Below are positions 17,101-25,117 of a DNA stretch of 64,000 nt, in pieces (the stretch's first letter is position 1; the number at the start of each line of letters is the position of its first letter). The stretch covers positions 62,001 to 126,000 of the forward strand of contig NZ_JARXIA010000007.1 of assembly GCF_031127875.1 (NCBI RefSeq). The letters are read 5' to 3'. A model generated the notes under the pieces. The model searched no databases. It saw only the letters and a list, made by a program, of their open reading frames with translations, and had not been told where the DNA came from. The translations under genes and the position numbers were made by a program. The DNA is from Pelagicoccus sp. SDUM812005 (GTDB lineage Bacteria; Verrucomicrobiota; Verrucomicrobiia; Opitutales; Opitutaceae).

Positions 17101-18022
17101 ACCGTACGTCGCTCCTCCTCTTACGGCGGAGGAAGTCGCGTATCGCTCCGAGTGGTACCGCGCTCGTTCCGACGCGGAGTGGTCGCGTCCGGTAGACCCG
17201 ACCTTCTGGGATGCTATGAACTTCGAGCGCATCGAAGCTGCATGGGGAGGCTTCTGGGAGCTTACCGCTTGGCAGGTGCCCAGCACTTCTCGCAACTTGA
17301 ACAATCTCGTGTCGGAAGGAATTGAATACGAATTGACTGCGAACCCAGTGGAGAACTGGCGCTTGACCTTCAACGCGTCCAAGGCCGAAGCCGTTCGCTC
17401 GAACGTTCTCAGCTCGTGGGACGAGTATATCGCGAACAGCATGGATATGTGGTTCGACGGTGGATACGAACTCTACGACGAGCCCGGCATGGACTACTGG
17501 TCTATCCAAGGATTCTACGACATTCCGGAAACTCCGGGTAACCAGTTGGGTACCGGTGGAAGATTGGGTACGAGCTACGGATCTGAGATCCTGGCCAAGT
17601 ACTACCAAGCCAAGGCCACCGAAAGCCAGATGGTCAACGAGCTCAGAGAGTGGCACTTCAACTTGATTTCGAATTACAGCTTCAAGGACGGAAAGTTCAA
17701 GGGCTTGGGCATCGGCGGCGCCTATCGCTGGATGGACGAGTCGAACCTTGGTTACTACCCGAAGTATGACGCGGAGGCGAATGCCTGGGTGAACGACCTA
17801 TCCAAGCCGATCAAAGGCTCTAGCGAAGATTACTTCGACGCGTGGGTTTCGTATGAAACGAATATCGGCGGCGACAAGACCTGGTCTATTCAGCTGAACG
17901 TGTACGACCTTTTCGCTGACGACGAGTTGATCCCAGTTCGCGCTAATCCAGACGGAACGATCGCTCAGGTTCGTATACCCGGCGAAACGCGTTGGTCGAT
18001 CAGCAACACGATTCGATTCTAA
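14180..18022 (+). CDS. TonB-dependent outer-membrane receptor
   Basis: 1280 residues from the ATG at 14180, with a leader (LACVGVLSVVPSALYSQ). The mature start FELSPFEVKGDEDVGY, followed by a plug domain (AGSRLNTELRDIAAAVQAITPEF), is typical of the large receptors of Verrucomicrobiota. Repeated aromatic-rich strands follow, and the protein ends in a beta-strand with terminal Phe (WSISNTIRF), the outer-membrane assembly signal. It probably imports oligosaccharides made by the secreted lyase and sulfatases. No SusD-like partner is near. A rho-independent terminator follows directly, so it closes the plus-strand unit. Confidence 0.93.
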   Translation: MSRFKHPAKRRTCQVPTYLACVGVLSVVPSALYSQGSPADGSEEDDPIFELSPFEVKGDEDVGYMATSSLAGSRLNTELRDIAAAVQAITPEFMKDIGATDLQKLLVYTTNTEVAGIEGNFYGGDTWDKGHARDMLVEPHRTTRIRGLNSADITRDFFPTDIPIDWYSLNRVDISRGPNSILFGLGSPAGLINNTLKTPLMSQDERSVELRFDSYGSIRGVVDLNKTIIEDELSVRVVALNDEAKFRQRGTFNNDRRIYAALRWQPSFGDGIFTQFDANGEWGQINANRPMAAPPADFLTNWYGATDRNLVTNDEYWTDPGDAEGLSGFGAHEAIYGAQSIGGQVWDDHPVSFFADPTSGAIGLAGGPDAMVLRGWNNVNGGGWGSYVGLTNPNWELGNGNHEKNQAAYYAGNPAVTAIIDDYESLTGQNFRGFGQGMWPTQMIIDGPIAELARESNLVGPNKSEFNDFETFNLVATQTYLDGRVGWNFAYNDQSYRSGYTNAMEGLWGGNIISVDINESLRGGEGNNPNVGRLFTIGEGRGGIYEKRRENWRATVFGEVAADDFFDSDSVLSTVLGKHTFTGVASSQKYDYFDRSFAMYRWDEQFSEEQAWSRPGYATWRGIHYLSDSILGTTSMDQITGLEGVSTVQDPALNQSVLAFGFNDEGGREWAQSDFGLLNYQTDLDKLYDGASEGYDVTDSKVFVWQGDLLNGALVPIFGWREDEYEARRKPSPTRIEEDGVMVEYGRDAVYNNVLPYSDNWVYNDERSTPILAKAQRRSWSVALHGEELLDLFGRELPKGMGLTLLYNDSSSFRPSEVATDVYARQEANPSGNTKDVSVLVSAMDNKFSLRVTKYKTTQENTTFVGDAPAFNRNKAILGRAMDGMMWEIGPHWGGLPETDEAAANRWQPTPEWVVNNWMFGEGNYDASIANTPLPADWRDNPDIMSQPLRIRSSALPDSPNYVAQGDMNPDLTLPYVAPPLTAEEVAYRSEWYRARSDAEWSRPVDPTFWDAMNFERIEAAWGGFWELTAWQVPSTSRNLNNLVSEGIEYELTANPVENWRLTFNASKAEAVRSNVLSSWDEYIANSMDMWFDGGYELYDEPGMDYWSIQGFYDIPETPGNQLGTGGRLGTSYGSEILAKYYQAKATESQMVNELREWHFNLISNYSFKDGKFKGLGIGGAYRWMDESNLGYYPKYDAEANAWVNDLSKPIKGSSEDYFDAWVSYETNIGGDKTWSIQLNVYDLFADDELIPVRANPDGTIAQVRIPGETRWSISNTIRF

Positions 18023-18042
18023 GCCTGCTGCAGGCTTTGTGT

Positions 18043-18076
18043 AGCGGGACATCTTGGGGGGTGTCCCGCTTTTTTG
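18043..18076 (+). terminator. Rho-independent terminator after the TonB receptor
   Basis: A 9-bp perfect stem (AGCGGGACA at 18043-18051, TGTCCCGCT at 18062-18070) with a 10-base loop is followed by a T-run. It begins 21 bp after the stop codon. A second small palindrome (AAGCCTGC, T, GCAGGCTT) lies just before it at 18021-18037. Confidence 0.85.
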
Positions 18077-18113
18077 CGGGCTGAGTATCTGCGGCTGCGC
18101 CTAGGGCGCGTCG

Positions 18114-18220
18114 CTAGAGCGTTTTTCGTTTAGTTAGTCGTACTGTGTGATGAGGGAAACGCGGCGTGCCCGGCGGTCCCGCCCTACCTTATGCGAATGA
18201 TCAAATGAAAAATGCGCTAG
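18114..18220. repeat. MITE-like repeat element, copy 1
   Basis: A 105-bp core (18116-18220) recurs at 49216-49320 with only four mismatches. The ends form an inverted repeat: left CTAGAGCGTTTTTCGTTT against the reverse complement of the right end CTAGCGCATTTTTCATTT, 15 of 18 identical. The centre is GC-rich (GGCGTGCCCGGCGGTCCCGCC) and partly self-complementary. There is no coding capacity. It sits between the receptor terminator and the next glycosidase gene. Confidence 0.75.
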
Positions 18221-18250
18221 CCCGCCTGTACCCGAAATCATACTACGACT

Positions 18251-21200
18251 ATGAGTCTAATCCAATTCTCTACCGTTTCAGGACGCTCCGTTTTTTCATC
18301 GGCTAAGGCCATGGGCGTTTGCCGCTCCGCGCTTGTTGCCGCTCTGCTGTCGCTTGTTCCGGCAAGCTCGGGCGAGGAATTTGTATTTTTCGACCTGAGC
18401 GATGAGGGGGTCGAAAAGTCCATCCCGATTTGGGGACTTGATACCGCTTGGCTTTCGGAGAGCAACGTACGCCGCGGCGTCGAGTTTATGGGGAAGGATC
18501 AGGTAGACGTGATTCGCTTTTCCTTCACCGGCGACCGGCCTTTGATCGACGGGGATCTCGAGACCACGCGACAGGCGGAATTTGATGAGCGTATGAGGAT
18601 CGTAGATACGTATGCTAAGCCCGATGCGGGGCTCTATTTCAATAGCGATACCATCGGCATCGATCCCTACTTTATGGATGGGTCTAGCGGACCGCGCCCC
18701 GACCGATGGGCTGAGCTGATCGACATCACGCGGCAAAAGGCGGAGGAGGCAGGGAGAACGGTATTGTCGGTGGCTCCTTTCAACGAGCCAGACCTTCTCT
18801 CCAATGGACAGGGCAGCGTTTCGCGCTTGAGGGAGATACTTGCCCTTTTGCGAGAAGATCCGAAATACAAGGATAGCTTCGCGAATATCCGTCTAGCTGG
18901 TGGCAGCACGCTCAATAACGATGAAGCGATGGATTGGTACGATCCGTTGAAGGATTTGCTCGACGAAGGCAATACTCACCAGCTCGCAGGTACCTTCGAT
19001 ACCTATGCATCGTTTTTTGAATACGTTAAGTCGAATGGTGATATTGGAATAAACGACGAATTGCACAACGTGATGGAGGCGATGGTCGGCGCCGAGTACG
19101 GCATGGAAGCAGGCATCTGGTGGGGGAGCGCCGAATACGCCAGAGGGGAATTTGTGAAGGCCAGCGATGGGCGCCGCCTCGGTTATGCGGAAAATCGTCC
19201 GAACTGGACCGCTGCTTCCGTCTACCGGGCGCCTAGCGGCAAGGTGCAGGCGTTCGTGGGAGAGTCGGAAAGAGAGGCCCGCCCGACTTCTTTCGTTTTC
19301 GTTTCCAAGGATCGGGATGTCTTCTACGATGGAGTCGGTCCACAGCGTCGGTTTAAAGTGAATACAACGGGCGGAAGCGGTTACCGGACGGCAGCCCATA
19401 AAAATGCGGAGCGGGTGGTTAACGTTACTTGGGGGGAAGACATACAGCCGGTGATCGACGGGCGTTATACCTTGGTGAATCGAGCGACGGGCAAGGTGCT
19501 GGAAGTCGAGGGAGGGAGTTCCCAGAACGGAGCCAATCTCCAGCAAGCAAGTCCTAGCTACAGCGATCACCAGTCCTGGATGGTTTCTCGCGTTCCCTTT
19601 ACGATCGGTGGAGACTGGAGCTATTTCTCCATCAAACCCTTTCACAATTCGGAAAAGACGGGTGACGTTTGGAACTGGAATCTAGACGCCGGCGCGGACG
19701 TCCGTCTCTATGACTATGCGGGGGGGACCAACCAACAATGGGTTCTCGAGTACGTAGAGGATGGATACTTCTATATCCGCAGCCGCTTCAGCGGCAAGTA
19801 TCTGGAAGTGGCGAATGGTTCCGTGGACGACGGAGCCAACGCGCAGCTGGGCGAGGGGCCTGGCGGTTTTCTGCAGCAGTGGCGATTCCTTCCTGCGGGG
19901 GCCTTGGTCGAGTTCGATCCGCCTGAAGCTCCGACGGGTTTGAGCGCTCGGGCGAATGCACTTTCGGTGAGCCTTGCCTGGGACGAAAATTCCGACGCTG
20001 ATTTCGATAGTTATAGCATTTACCGCTCGATCGAGTCGGAGGGACCGTACGAATTGATCGCTCGAGGCATATCAAGCAATGCCTTCGTGGATGGCTCTGC
20101 CAACGAGGGGAGTTCCTTCTTCTACCGGGTCAAGGCGGTCGACCGCTCGCTCAATCATTCCGACTATTCGGAGGAAGTATCTGCTTCACCCAGTAGGGGG
20201 CGAGCCTTGGTTTTGTCGCTTGGCTTCGAGCAATCTATGGGAGACAGCTCCGGCAATGCGAACGACGCGGAAACAGGCTATACGCCAGCCTTCCTAGATG
20301 GACGCGGAGGAGGGAAGTCGCTGTATTTCAATGGGGCGACCCAGTTTGCGAATCTCCCTGCAGAGGTGTCCAACTTTGAGGGCTTGAGCATTTCCTGTTG
20401 GGTCTACTGGAGCGGTGGCTCGGACGGGCAGCGCCTCTTCGAGTTTGGGGAAAATTCGGAATCCCGTTTCTATTTGAGTCCGAAAGTTGAAGGAAGCGGG
20501 CTTCGATTTGCAATGATAAGTGGCGGCGCGGAAAAACAGCTGAATGGGGCGACTCTGGAGTCCAACCGTTGGACGCACCTTTCGGTAACCTTAGGCGCGG
20601 GCGTTGCCCGATTGTACGTCGATGGGGTATTGCAGGACGAGAGCGACGGGTTTGCTTCGCCCTCGGATCTTGGATCGATTTTGAACGTTATAGGAAAAAG
20701 CCATTTCGATTCCTTTTCATTCTACCGGGGACGAATCGACGATTTCCGAATCCACAATTTTGCTCTCGCTACGCATGAAGTGGTGGCTGAGGCGGGGCTA
20801 TCGATCCCTGCCGCGCCCATGTCCGTGGCGGGAGCGTTTAGCGGGGATGAGGTTTACCTGACCTGGCAGGACGTGCCGGGGGCCAAGAGCTACACGGTGA
20901 AGCGTTCTGAGACGAGCGATGGTCCTTTTGTTGCAATCGGGACGGAAGTATTGAAAAATGGATACTTGGACGAGCATGCCTCTGGAAGCGATCGCTTCTA
21001 TTATCTGGTGACTGCGGTGAATGAGATGGGAGAGAGCCTCGCATCTTCGGCTCATTCAGTGAGCTTGCTGTCTCCTGGTGAGGAATGGCGACGGGAGCAC
21101 TTCGGGACAGTGGAAAACGAGGGTGACGCTGCGGACGGAGAGGATCCGGACCGTGATGGCATCGTCAACATTCTGGAGCGAGCTTACGGCGGCGATCCGC

Positions 21201-21457
21201 GGGTGGCGGATCGGTCAATCGCTCCTTATCTCGATCGCTCAACTTCTCCTCTGGCTATGGTCTATCGACGCGACTCGAGAGCGGTAGATTTGGAATTTCG
21301 AGTCCTAGAATCTTCGGATCTTTCGCCTCTTTGGGTTGAGGCGGAAGGGAGCACGGAGGTTTTGGGCGAGGAGGGTGCGATTCGATGGATACGATTCCAG
21401 CGTACGCAGGGATCGGACGAGAATTTGTTTCTGCGCCTTGAGGTAAAGAAAGATTAA
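18251..21457 (+). CDS. Modular secreted glycosidase: clan GH-A (GH30-like) domain, ricin-type lectin, FN3, LamG-like, FN3
   Basis: 1068 residues with an N-terminal leader ending near residue 41. Residues 45-400 resemble a GH30-type barrel with beta-sandwich; FNEP at about 177-180 gives the putative acid/base Glu179, and Glu270 in INDELHN is a candidate nucleophile. Residues 455-600 form a ricin-type lectin region with internal repeats (TGKVLEVEGG, SGKYLEVANG). A fibronectin III domain (605-690), a LamG-like jelly roll (700-860) and a second FN3 (865-955) follow. The modules suggest binding to an insoluble or cell-surface polysaccharide. Domain calls are by eye; the GH family could be a neighbour of GH30. 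Confidence 0.75.
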   Translation: MSLIQFSTVSGRSVFSSAKAMGVCRSALVAALLSLVPASSGEEFVFFDLSDEGVEKSIPIWGLDTAWLSESNVRRGVEFMGKDQVDVIRFSFTGDRPLIDGDLETTRQAEFDERMRIVDTYAKPDAGLYFNSDTIGIDPYFMDGSSGPRPDRWAELIDITRQKAEEAGRTVLSVAPFNEPDLLSNGQGSVSRLREILALLREDPKYKDSFANIRLAGGSTLNNDEAMDWYDPLKDLLDEGNTHQLAGTFDTYASFFEYVKSNGDIGINDELHNVMEAMVGAEYGMEAGIWWGSAEYARGEFVKASDGRRLGYAENRPNWTAASVYRAPSGKVQAFVGESEREARPTSFVFVSKDRDVFYDGVGPQRRFKVNTTGGSGYRTAAHKNAERVVNVTWGEDIQPVIDGRYTLVNRATGKVLEVEGGSSQNGANLQQASPSYSDHQSWMVSRVPFTIGGDWSYFSIKPFHNSEKTGDVWNWNLDAGADVRLYDYAGGTNQQWVLEYVEDGYFYIRSRFSGKYLEVANGSVDDGANAQLGEGPGGFLQQWRFLPAGALVEFDPPEAPTGLSARANALSVSLAWDENSDADFDSYSIYRSIESEGPYELIARGISSNAFVDGSANEGSSFFYRVKAVDRSLNHSDYSEEVSASPSRGRALVLSLGFEQSMGDSSGNANDAETGYTPAFLDGRGGGKSLYFNGATQFANLPAEVSNFEGLSISCWVYWSGGSDGQRLFEFGENSESRFYLSPKVEGSGLRFAMISGGAEKQLNGATLESNRWTHLSVTLGAGVARLYVDGVLQDESDGFASPSDLGSILNVIGKSHFDSFSFYRGRIDDFRIHNFALATHEVVAEAGLSIPAAPMSVAGAFSGDEVYLTWQDVPGAKSYTVKRSETSDGPFVAIGTEVLKNGYLDEHASGSDRFYYLVTAVNEMGESLASSAHSVSLLSPGEEWRREHFGTVENEGDAADGEDPDRDGIVNILERAYGGDPRVADRSIAPYLDRSTSPLAMVYRRDSRAVDLEFRVLESSDLSPLWVEAEGSTEVLGEEGAIRWIRFQRTQGSDENLFLRLEVKKD

Positions 21458-21489
21458 GGGCTCGAACGGCTTTGAATTGATATTTGGGT

Positions 21490-24408
21490 ATGAATATAAA
21501 ATCTATTTATTCAATAATTTGCGCAGGTTTATTAGGAGCTTGCCCAGTTGTTAGCGCGGATCATTCAGGACTGGATGATAAGGGCCATATGCAGGCTCTC
21601 TTGCGAACCGACGAGGACGGTTTCGTTTTTGAGCGCTTGGAGAGCGGGATCCAGTTCGTTCTGGATGGGATCACTAAGAACGTGATTTTCTACGATCCGA
21701 AAGTGGTGCGCGTGAACGCGAACCTTGGCGAGAGTCACTGGAAGCATCCGAGTATCGTAGTGGTAGAGAAGCCCAAGCCAGTCTCTTTCGATTTGGAAGA
21801 GCTTGAGCGGTCCCTGGTTTTGACCGGCGAGTTTTTGCGAGTCGAGATCAGCAAGCAGACGGGGGCGGTAACCTTTAGAGATCGTAGCGGAAGGATCTAC
21901 ACGCAGGAACATCAGGAAAGTCCTCAACGCGTAAGGCGGTTTGAATACGAAGGCGCTCCCACCTACGAAGCCGAGAACACCTTTACCTTAAAGGAGGGAG
22001 AGGCGATATATGGATTCGGCTATCTAGGAACTAACGAGACTCAGAGAAGGGGCAAGGAGTTGCTTTTGGTGCAGACCAATATTGGCATCGTGATTCCTGT
22101 CATGATGTCCTCCGAAAGCTACGGGGTTCTTTGGGATACCTACTCGGTCATGAAGTTCAAGGACGATGAGGCGGGAGCCCGGCTCTGGGCCGAGAGCGCT
22201 CCTGGCGGCGTGGATTATTACTTCATGGCGGGAGAAGATTTGGATGATGTTGTAGCAGGATACCGTTGGTTGACGGGAGCGGCGCCGATGTATCCGAAAC
22301 AAGCTTTTGGTCTTTTCATGAGCAAGGAGCGTTACCCGACTCAAGAACGTATTGTCGAAGTGGCGAAGGAATTCCGCGAACAGGAATTTCCGCTGGATTA
22401 CATCGTGCAGGATTGGCAGTACTGGGGCTCCGCTAACGATGGAAGCTGGAGCGGAATGATTTGGGATAGCGAACGATTTCCTGATCCGGAAGGGATGACG
22501 AAAACGATCCACGATCTGAATATGAAACTCATGATTTCGATCTGGCCTTCGATCGGAAACGATACGCCTTTGGCCAAGGAACTGGACCGATACGGGCTGC
22601 GTCACGGGCCGCTTCATTGGATTTCGAAGAAGGCTCACATATATGACGCCTTCAGCGAAAAGGGCCGGGAGATCTACTTCAAGCATGTGAAAGAAGGGCT
22701 GCTCGATAAGGGGGTGGATGCCCTTTGGATGGATGGGACCGAAGTCGAATTGACTACCGCCTGCTGGGACCCTTATCAGGTGGCTCGCGATATCAAGCAG
22801 ATTGGCCAGAACGCCTTGGGCGACACCTCTCGCTATCTCAATCCGTATTCTCTGATGACGACTATGGGAACCTACGAAGGTCAACGGGCCACTAGCGATA
22901 AGCGGGTCTTTACCTTGACTCGGTCTGGTTGGGCAGGGGCTCAGCGTACCGCTGCTGCGTCTTGGTCAGGCGATATTTACGCAAGTTGGGAGACCTTGAA
23001 AAGTCAGATTGCGGACGGAGTGAACGTTACGGTAACGGGAAATCCATATTGGACCCAGGATATAGGTGGCTTCTTTGTGCGGGACTATCCCGGCGGCGAG
23101 ACCAATCCAGCTTATCGTGAACTTTTTGCCCGTTGGTTTCAGTTTGGTGTATTCAATCCTTTGATGCGCGTGCATGGGACCAGCGTAGAGCGTGAGCCCT
23201 ATATTTTTAAGGATATGGATCCTCAAGTGTACGATTCCCTTTTGGATGCGGTCCACCTGCGCTATCGTCTCCTGCCCTATATCTACAGCTTGAGCTGGAA
23301 GGTGACCGACGAGAGCTATACTTTGATGCGACCACTGGTGATGGATTTTGCCGCCGACAGGAACGTTTTCGATATCGATAATTCCTTTATGTTCGGTTCG
23401 TCGTTTTTGGTTAATCCAGTGACGCGTCCGATGTATCGGGAATTGAACCCGCCTCCGGGGACCGTGCCTTCGACTGCCCTGCGGACTCCTGACGGGAAAC
23501 CCGGATTGGCGGGACAGTACTTTGCGGGGGAAAACTTCGAGGAGCCGAAAGGCAAGGTCGTGGACCTTACCTTGGACCACGATTGGCCAGGCCCTCCTTT
23601 GGCAGGCCCTCCAGGAGGACTCGATGGCTTCTATAACTTCTCGGGTCGATGGGAAGGGGTGCTGGTGGCTCCTGAAGATGGCGAGTACGAAGTAGGTTTG
23701 GAAGGAGACGACGGTTTTCGACTCTACTTCGATGGTGAGCTGGTGGTGGAGGACTGGAACTATGCTGCTAAACGTTACAAAGGGAAAAAGGTAAGCTTGA
23801 AGAAGGGGCAAGAGCTTCCGATCGAAATCGAGTATTACCAAGGTGGATACGAACGCTATCTCCGCCTTGCCTGGCGTACTCCGAGCGAGATTCGCGAGAT
23901 CGAAGCGAAAAAGGGGGAGCGAAACCTTACCGTGGAGACTTATCTACCCGAGGGCTCGCAGTGGTATGACTTTTGGACGAACGAAACCTTCGATGGCGGG
24001 CAAAGCGTGACGAAGGAAGCTCCGATGGATGTTATTCCGCTCTATGTCCGCGCGGGTTCGATTGTGCCGATGGGGCCGGTCGTGCAGTATGCGACGGAAC
24101 GGCCTGACGCGCCGTACGAGATACGAATCTACCCGGGAGCCGACGCTGAGTTCACCCTCTACGAGGACGATAACGAGACTTACGATTACGAGGAGGGCGA
24201 ATATGCGACGTATGATCTCGTTTGGGATGACTCGAATCGGATTTTAACGTTGGAAGCCCGCGAAGGCTCGTATCCGGAGATGAACAAGAAGCGTAAGCTA
24301 AAGGTTTTGCTAATGGCTTCGGGCGAAAAGGCGGGGCTGCACGCGAAAGCGAAGCGAAGCAAGTCGGTCACCTATACCGGGAAGCGACTCCAAGTAGCGT
24401 TCGATTGA
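21490..24408 (+). CDS. GH31 alpha-glycosidase (xylosidase/glucosidase type) with PA14 domain
   Basis: 972 residues from the ATG at 21490; a TTG two codons earlier is less likely. The leader is MNIKSIYSIICAGLLGACPVVSA. The catalytic barrel shows the nucleophile region ALWMDGTEVE (Asp near residue 415) and the acid/base region SWSGDIYASWE (Asp near 493), both GH31 hallmarks. Residues 670-800 form a PA14-type beta-sandwich (GLAGQYFAGENFE to LRLAWRTPSE) placed within the C-terminal beta domains. PA14-carrying GH31 enzymes are often alpha-xylosidases, which is inference here. It is separated by only 32 bp from the upstream modular glycosidase and probably co-transcribed. Confidence 0.9.
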   Translation: MNIKSIYSIICAGLLGACPVVSADHSGLDDKGHMQALLRTDEDGFVFERLESGIQFVLDGITKNVIFYDPKVVRVNANLGESHWKHPSIVVVEKPKPVSFDLEELERSLVLTGEFLRVEISKQTGAVTFRDRSGRIYTQEHQESPQRVRRFEYEGAPTYEAENTFTLKEGEAIYGFGYLGTNETQRRGKELLLVQTNIGIVIPVMMSSESYGVLWDTYSVMKFKDDEAGARLWAESAPGGVDYYFMAGEDLDDVVAGYRWLTGAAPMYPKQAFGLFMSKERYPTQERIVEVAKEFREQEFPLDYIVQDWQYWGSANDGSWSGMIWDSERFPDPEGMTKTIHDLNMKLMISIWPSIGNDTPLAKELDRYGLRHGPLHWISKKAHIYDAFSEKGREIYFKHVKEGLLDKGVDALWMDGTEVELTTACWDPYQVARDIKQIGQNALGDTSRYLNPYSLMTTMGTYEGQRATSDKRVFTLTRSGWAGAQRTAAASWSGDIYASWETLKSQIADGVNVTVTGNPYWTQDIGGFFVRDYPGGETNPAYRELFARWFQFGVFNPLMRVHGTSVEREPYIFKDMDPQVYDSLLDAVHLRYRLLPYIYSLSWKVTDESYTLMRPLVMDFAADRNVFDIDNSFMFGSSFLVNPVTRPMYRELNPPPGTVPSTALRTPDGKPGLAGQYFAGENFEEPKGKVVDLTLDHDWPGPPLAGPPGGLDGFYNFSGRWEGVLVAPEDGEYEVGLEGDDGFRLYFDGELVVEDWNYAAKRYKGKKVSLKKGQELPIEIEYYQGGYERYLRLAWRTPSEIREIEAKKGERNLTVETYLPEGSQWYDFWTNETFDGGQSVTKEAPMDVIPLYVRAGSIVPMGPVVQYATERPDAPYEIRIYPGADAEFTLYEDDNETYDYEEGEYATYDLVWDDSNRILTLEAREGSYPEMNKKRKLKVLLMASGEKAGLHAKAKRSKSVTYTGKRLQVAFD

Positions 24409-24428
24409 TTTGATAGCCCGGCTCTAGT

Positions 24429-25070
24429 CTAGTCCAAGTGTACGATACCGTGCCGGATGGCGGCGATGGCTGCCTCGGTGCGGTCGCGTACGCGAAGTTT
24501 GGCGAAGAGAGTCTTGAGGTGAGACTTCACGGTCTCCTCTGAGATGGAGAGGCTGGAGGCGATCTCCTTGTTGCTGCGGCCCTTGATGAGCGCTTCGAGG
24601 ACATCGCGCTCCCGCTCGGTGATTTGATCGCGTTGCGAGCGCAGCTCGAGGCGTTTGGCGACGCTTTGGGGGAGGGAGGTGTCGCCTTCGTTTACGAGCT
24701 TGACGGTTTCGGCTATGTCTTCAATGGGCATGTCCTTAAGCAGGTAGGAGGCGGCACCGGACTGCAGGGCTCGGTGGATGTCTTCGTCCCAGTCGTAGGT
24801 TGAGAGGACTATGATTTTCGCTTCGGGGAATTTTTTGCGGATGGCGAGAATGGCCTCGGCCCCGCCCATTTCGGGCATGCGCAGGTCCATGAGTGTGACG
24901 TCGGGGAGGGTGTCCTCGAACACCTCGATGGCTTCCTCGCCATCGGAGGCTTCGGCGATCACCGTCATGCCCGGCTGCTGGTTGATCAGGGCGACCAATC
25001 CCATGCGCATGGAAGGATGGTCGTCGGCGATCATGACGCGAATGGGAGCGTTTGATTCTTCGTGGCTCAT
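24429..25070 (-). CDS. NarL/FixJ-type response regulator
   Basis: 213 residues. A receiver domain (phosphoacceptor Asp62 in LMDLRMP; acidic pair in IADDHPS; Lys in LLKDM) is followed by a LuxR-type helix-turn-helix (TERERDVLEALIKGRSNKEIASSL to EETVKSHLKTLFAKL). It lies 47 bp downstream of the histidine kinase on the same strand, so the two form a two-component operon. A close paralogue lies beyond the kinase at 27465. It converges on the GH31 gene with only 20 bp between. Confidence 0.93.
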   Translation of the reverse strand: MSHEESNAPIRVMIADDHPSMRMGLVALINQQPGMTVIAEASDGEEAIEVFEDTLPDVTLMDLRMPEMGGAEAILAIRKKFPEAKIIVLSTYDWDEDIHRALQSGAASYLLKDMPIEDIAETVKLVNEGDTSLPQSVAKRLELRSQRDQITERERDVLEALIKGRSNKEIASSLSISEETVKSHLKTLFAKLRVRDRTEAAIAAIRHGIVHLD

Positions 25071-25117
25071 CTTTGTTTCTGTCGTTTAAAGGTGGATACG
25101 TTTGAAGTTCGCGAGGG

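Noticed and set aside
18114-18220. CRISPR repeat
   Set aside because: Only two copies 31 kb apart, no regular spacers and no cas genes.
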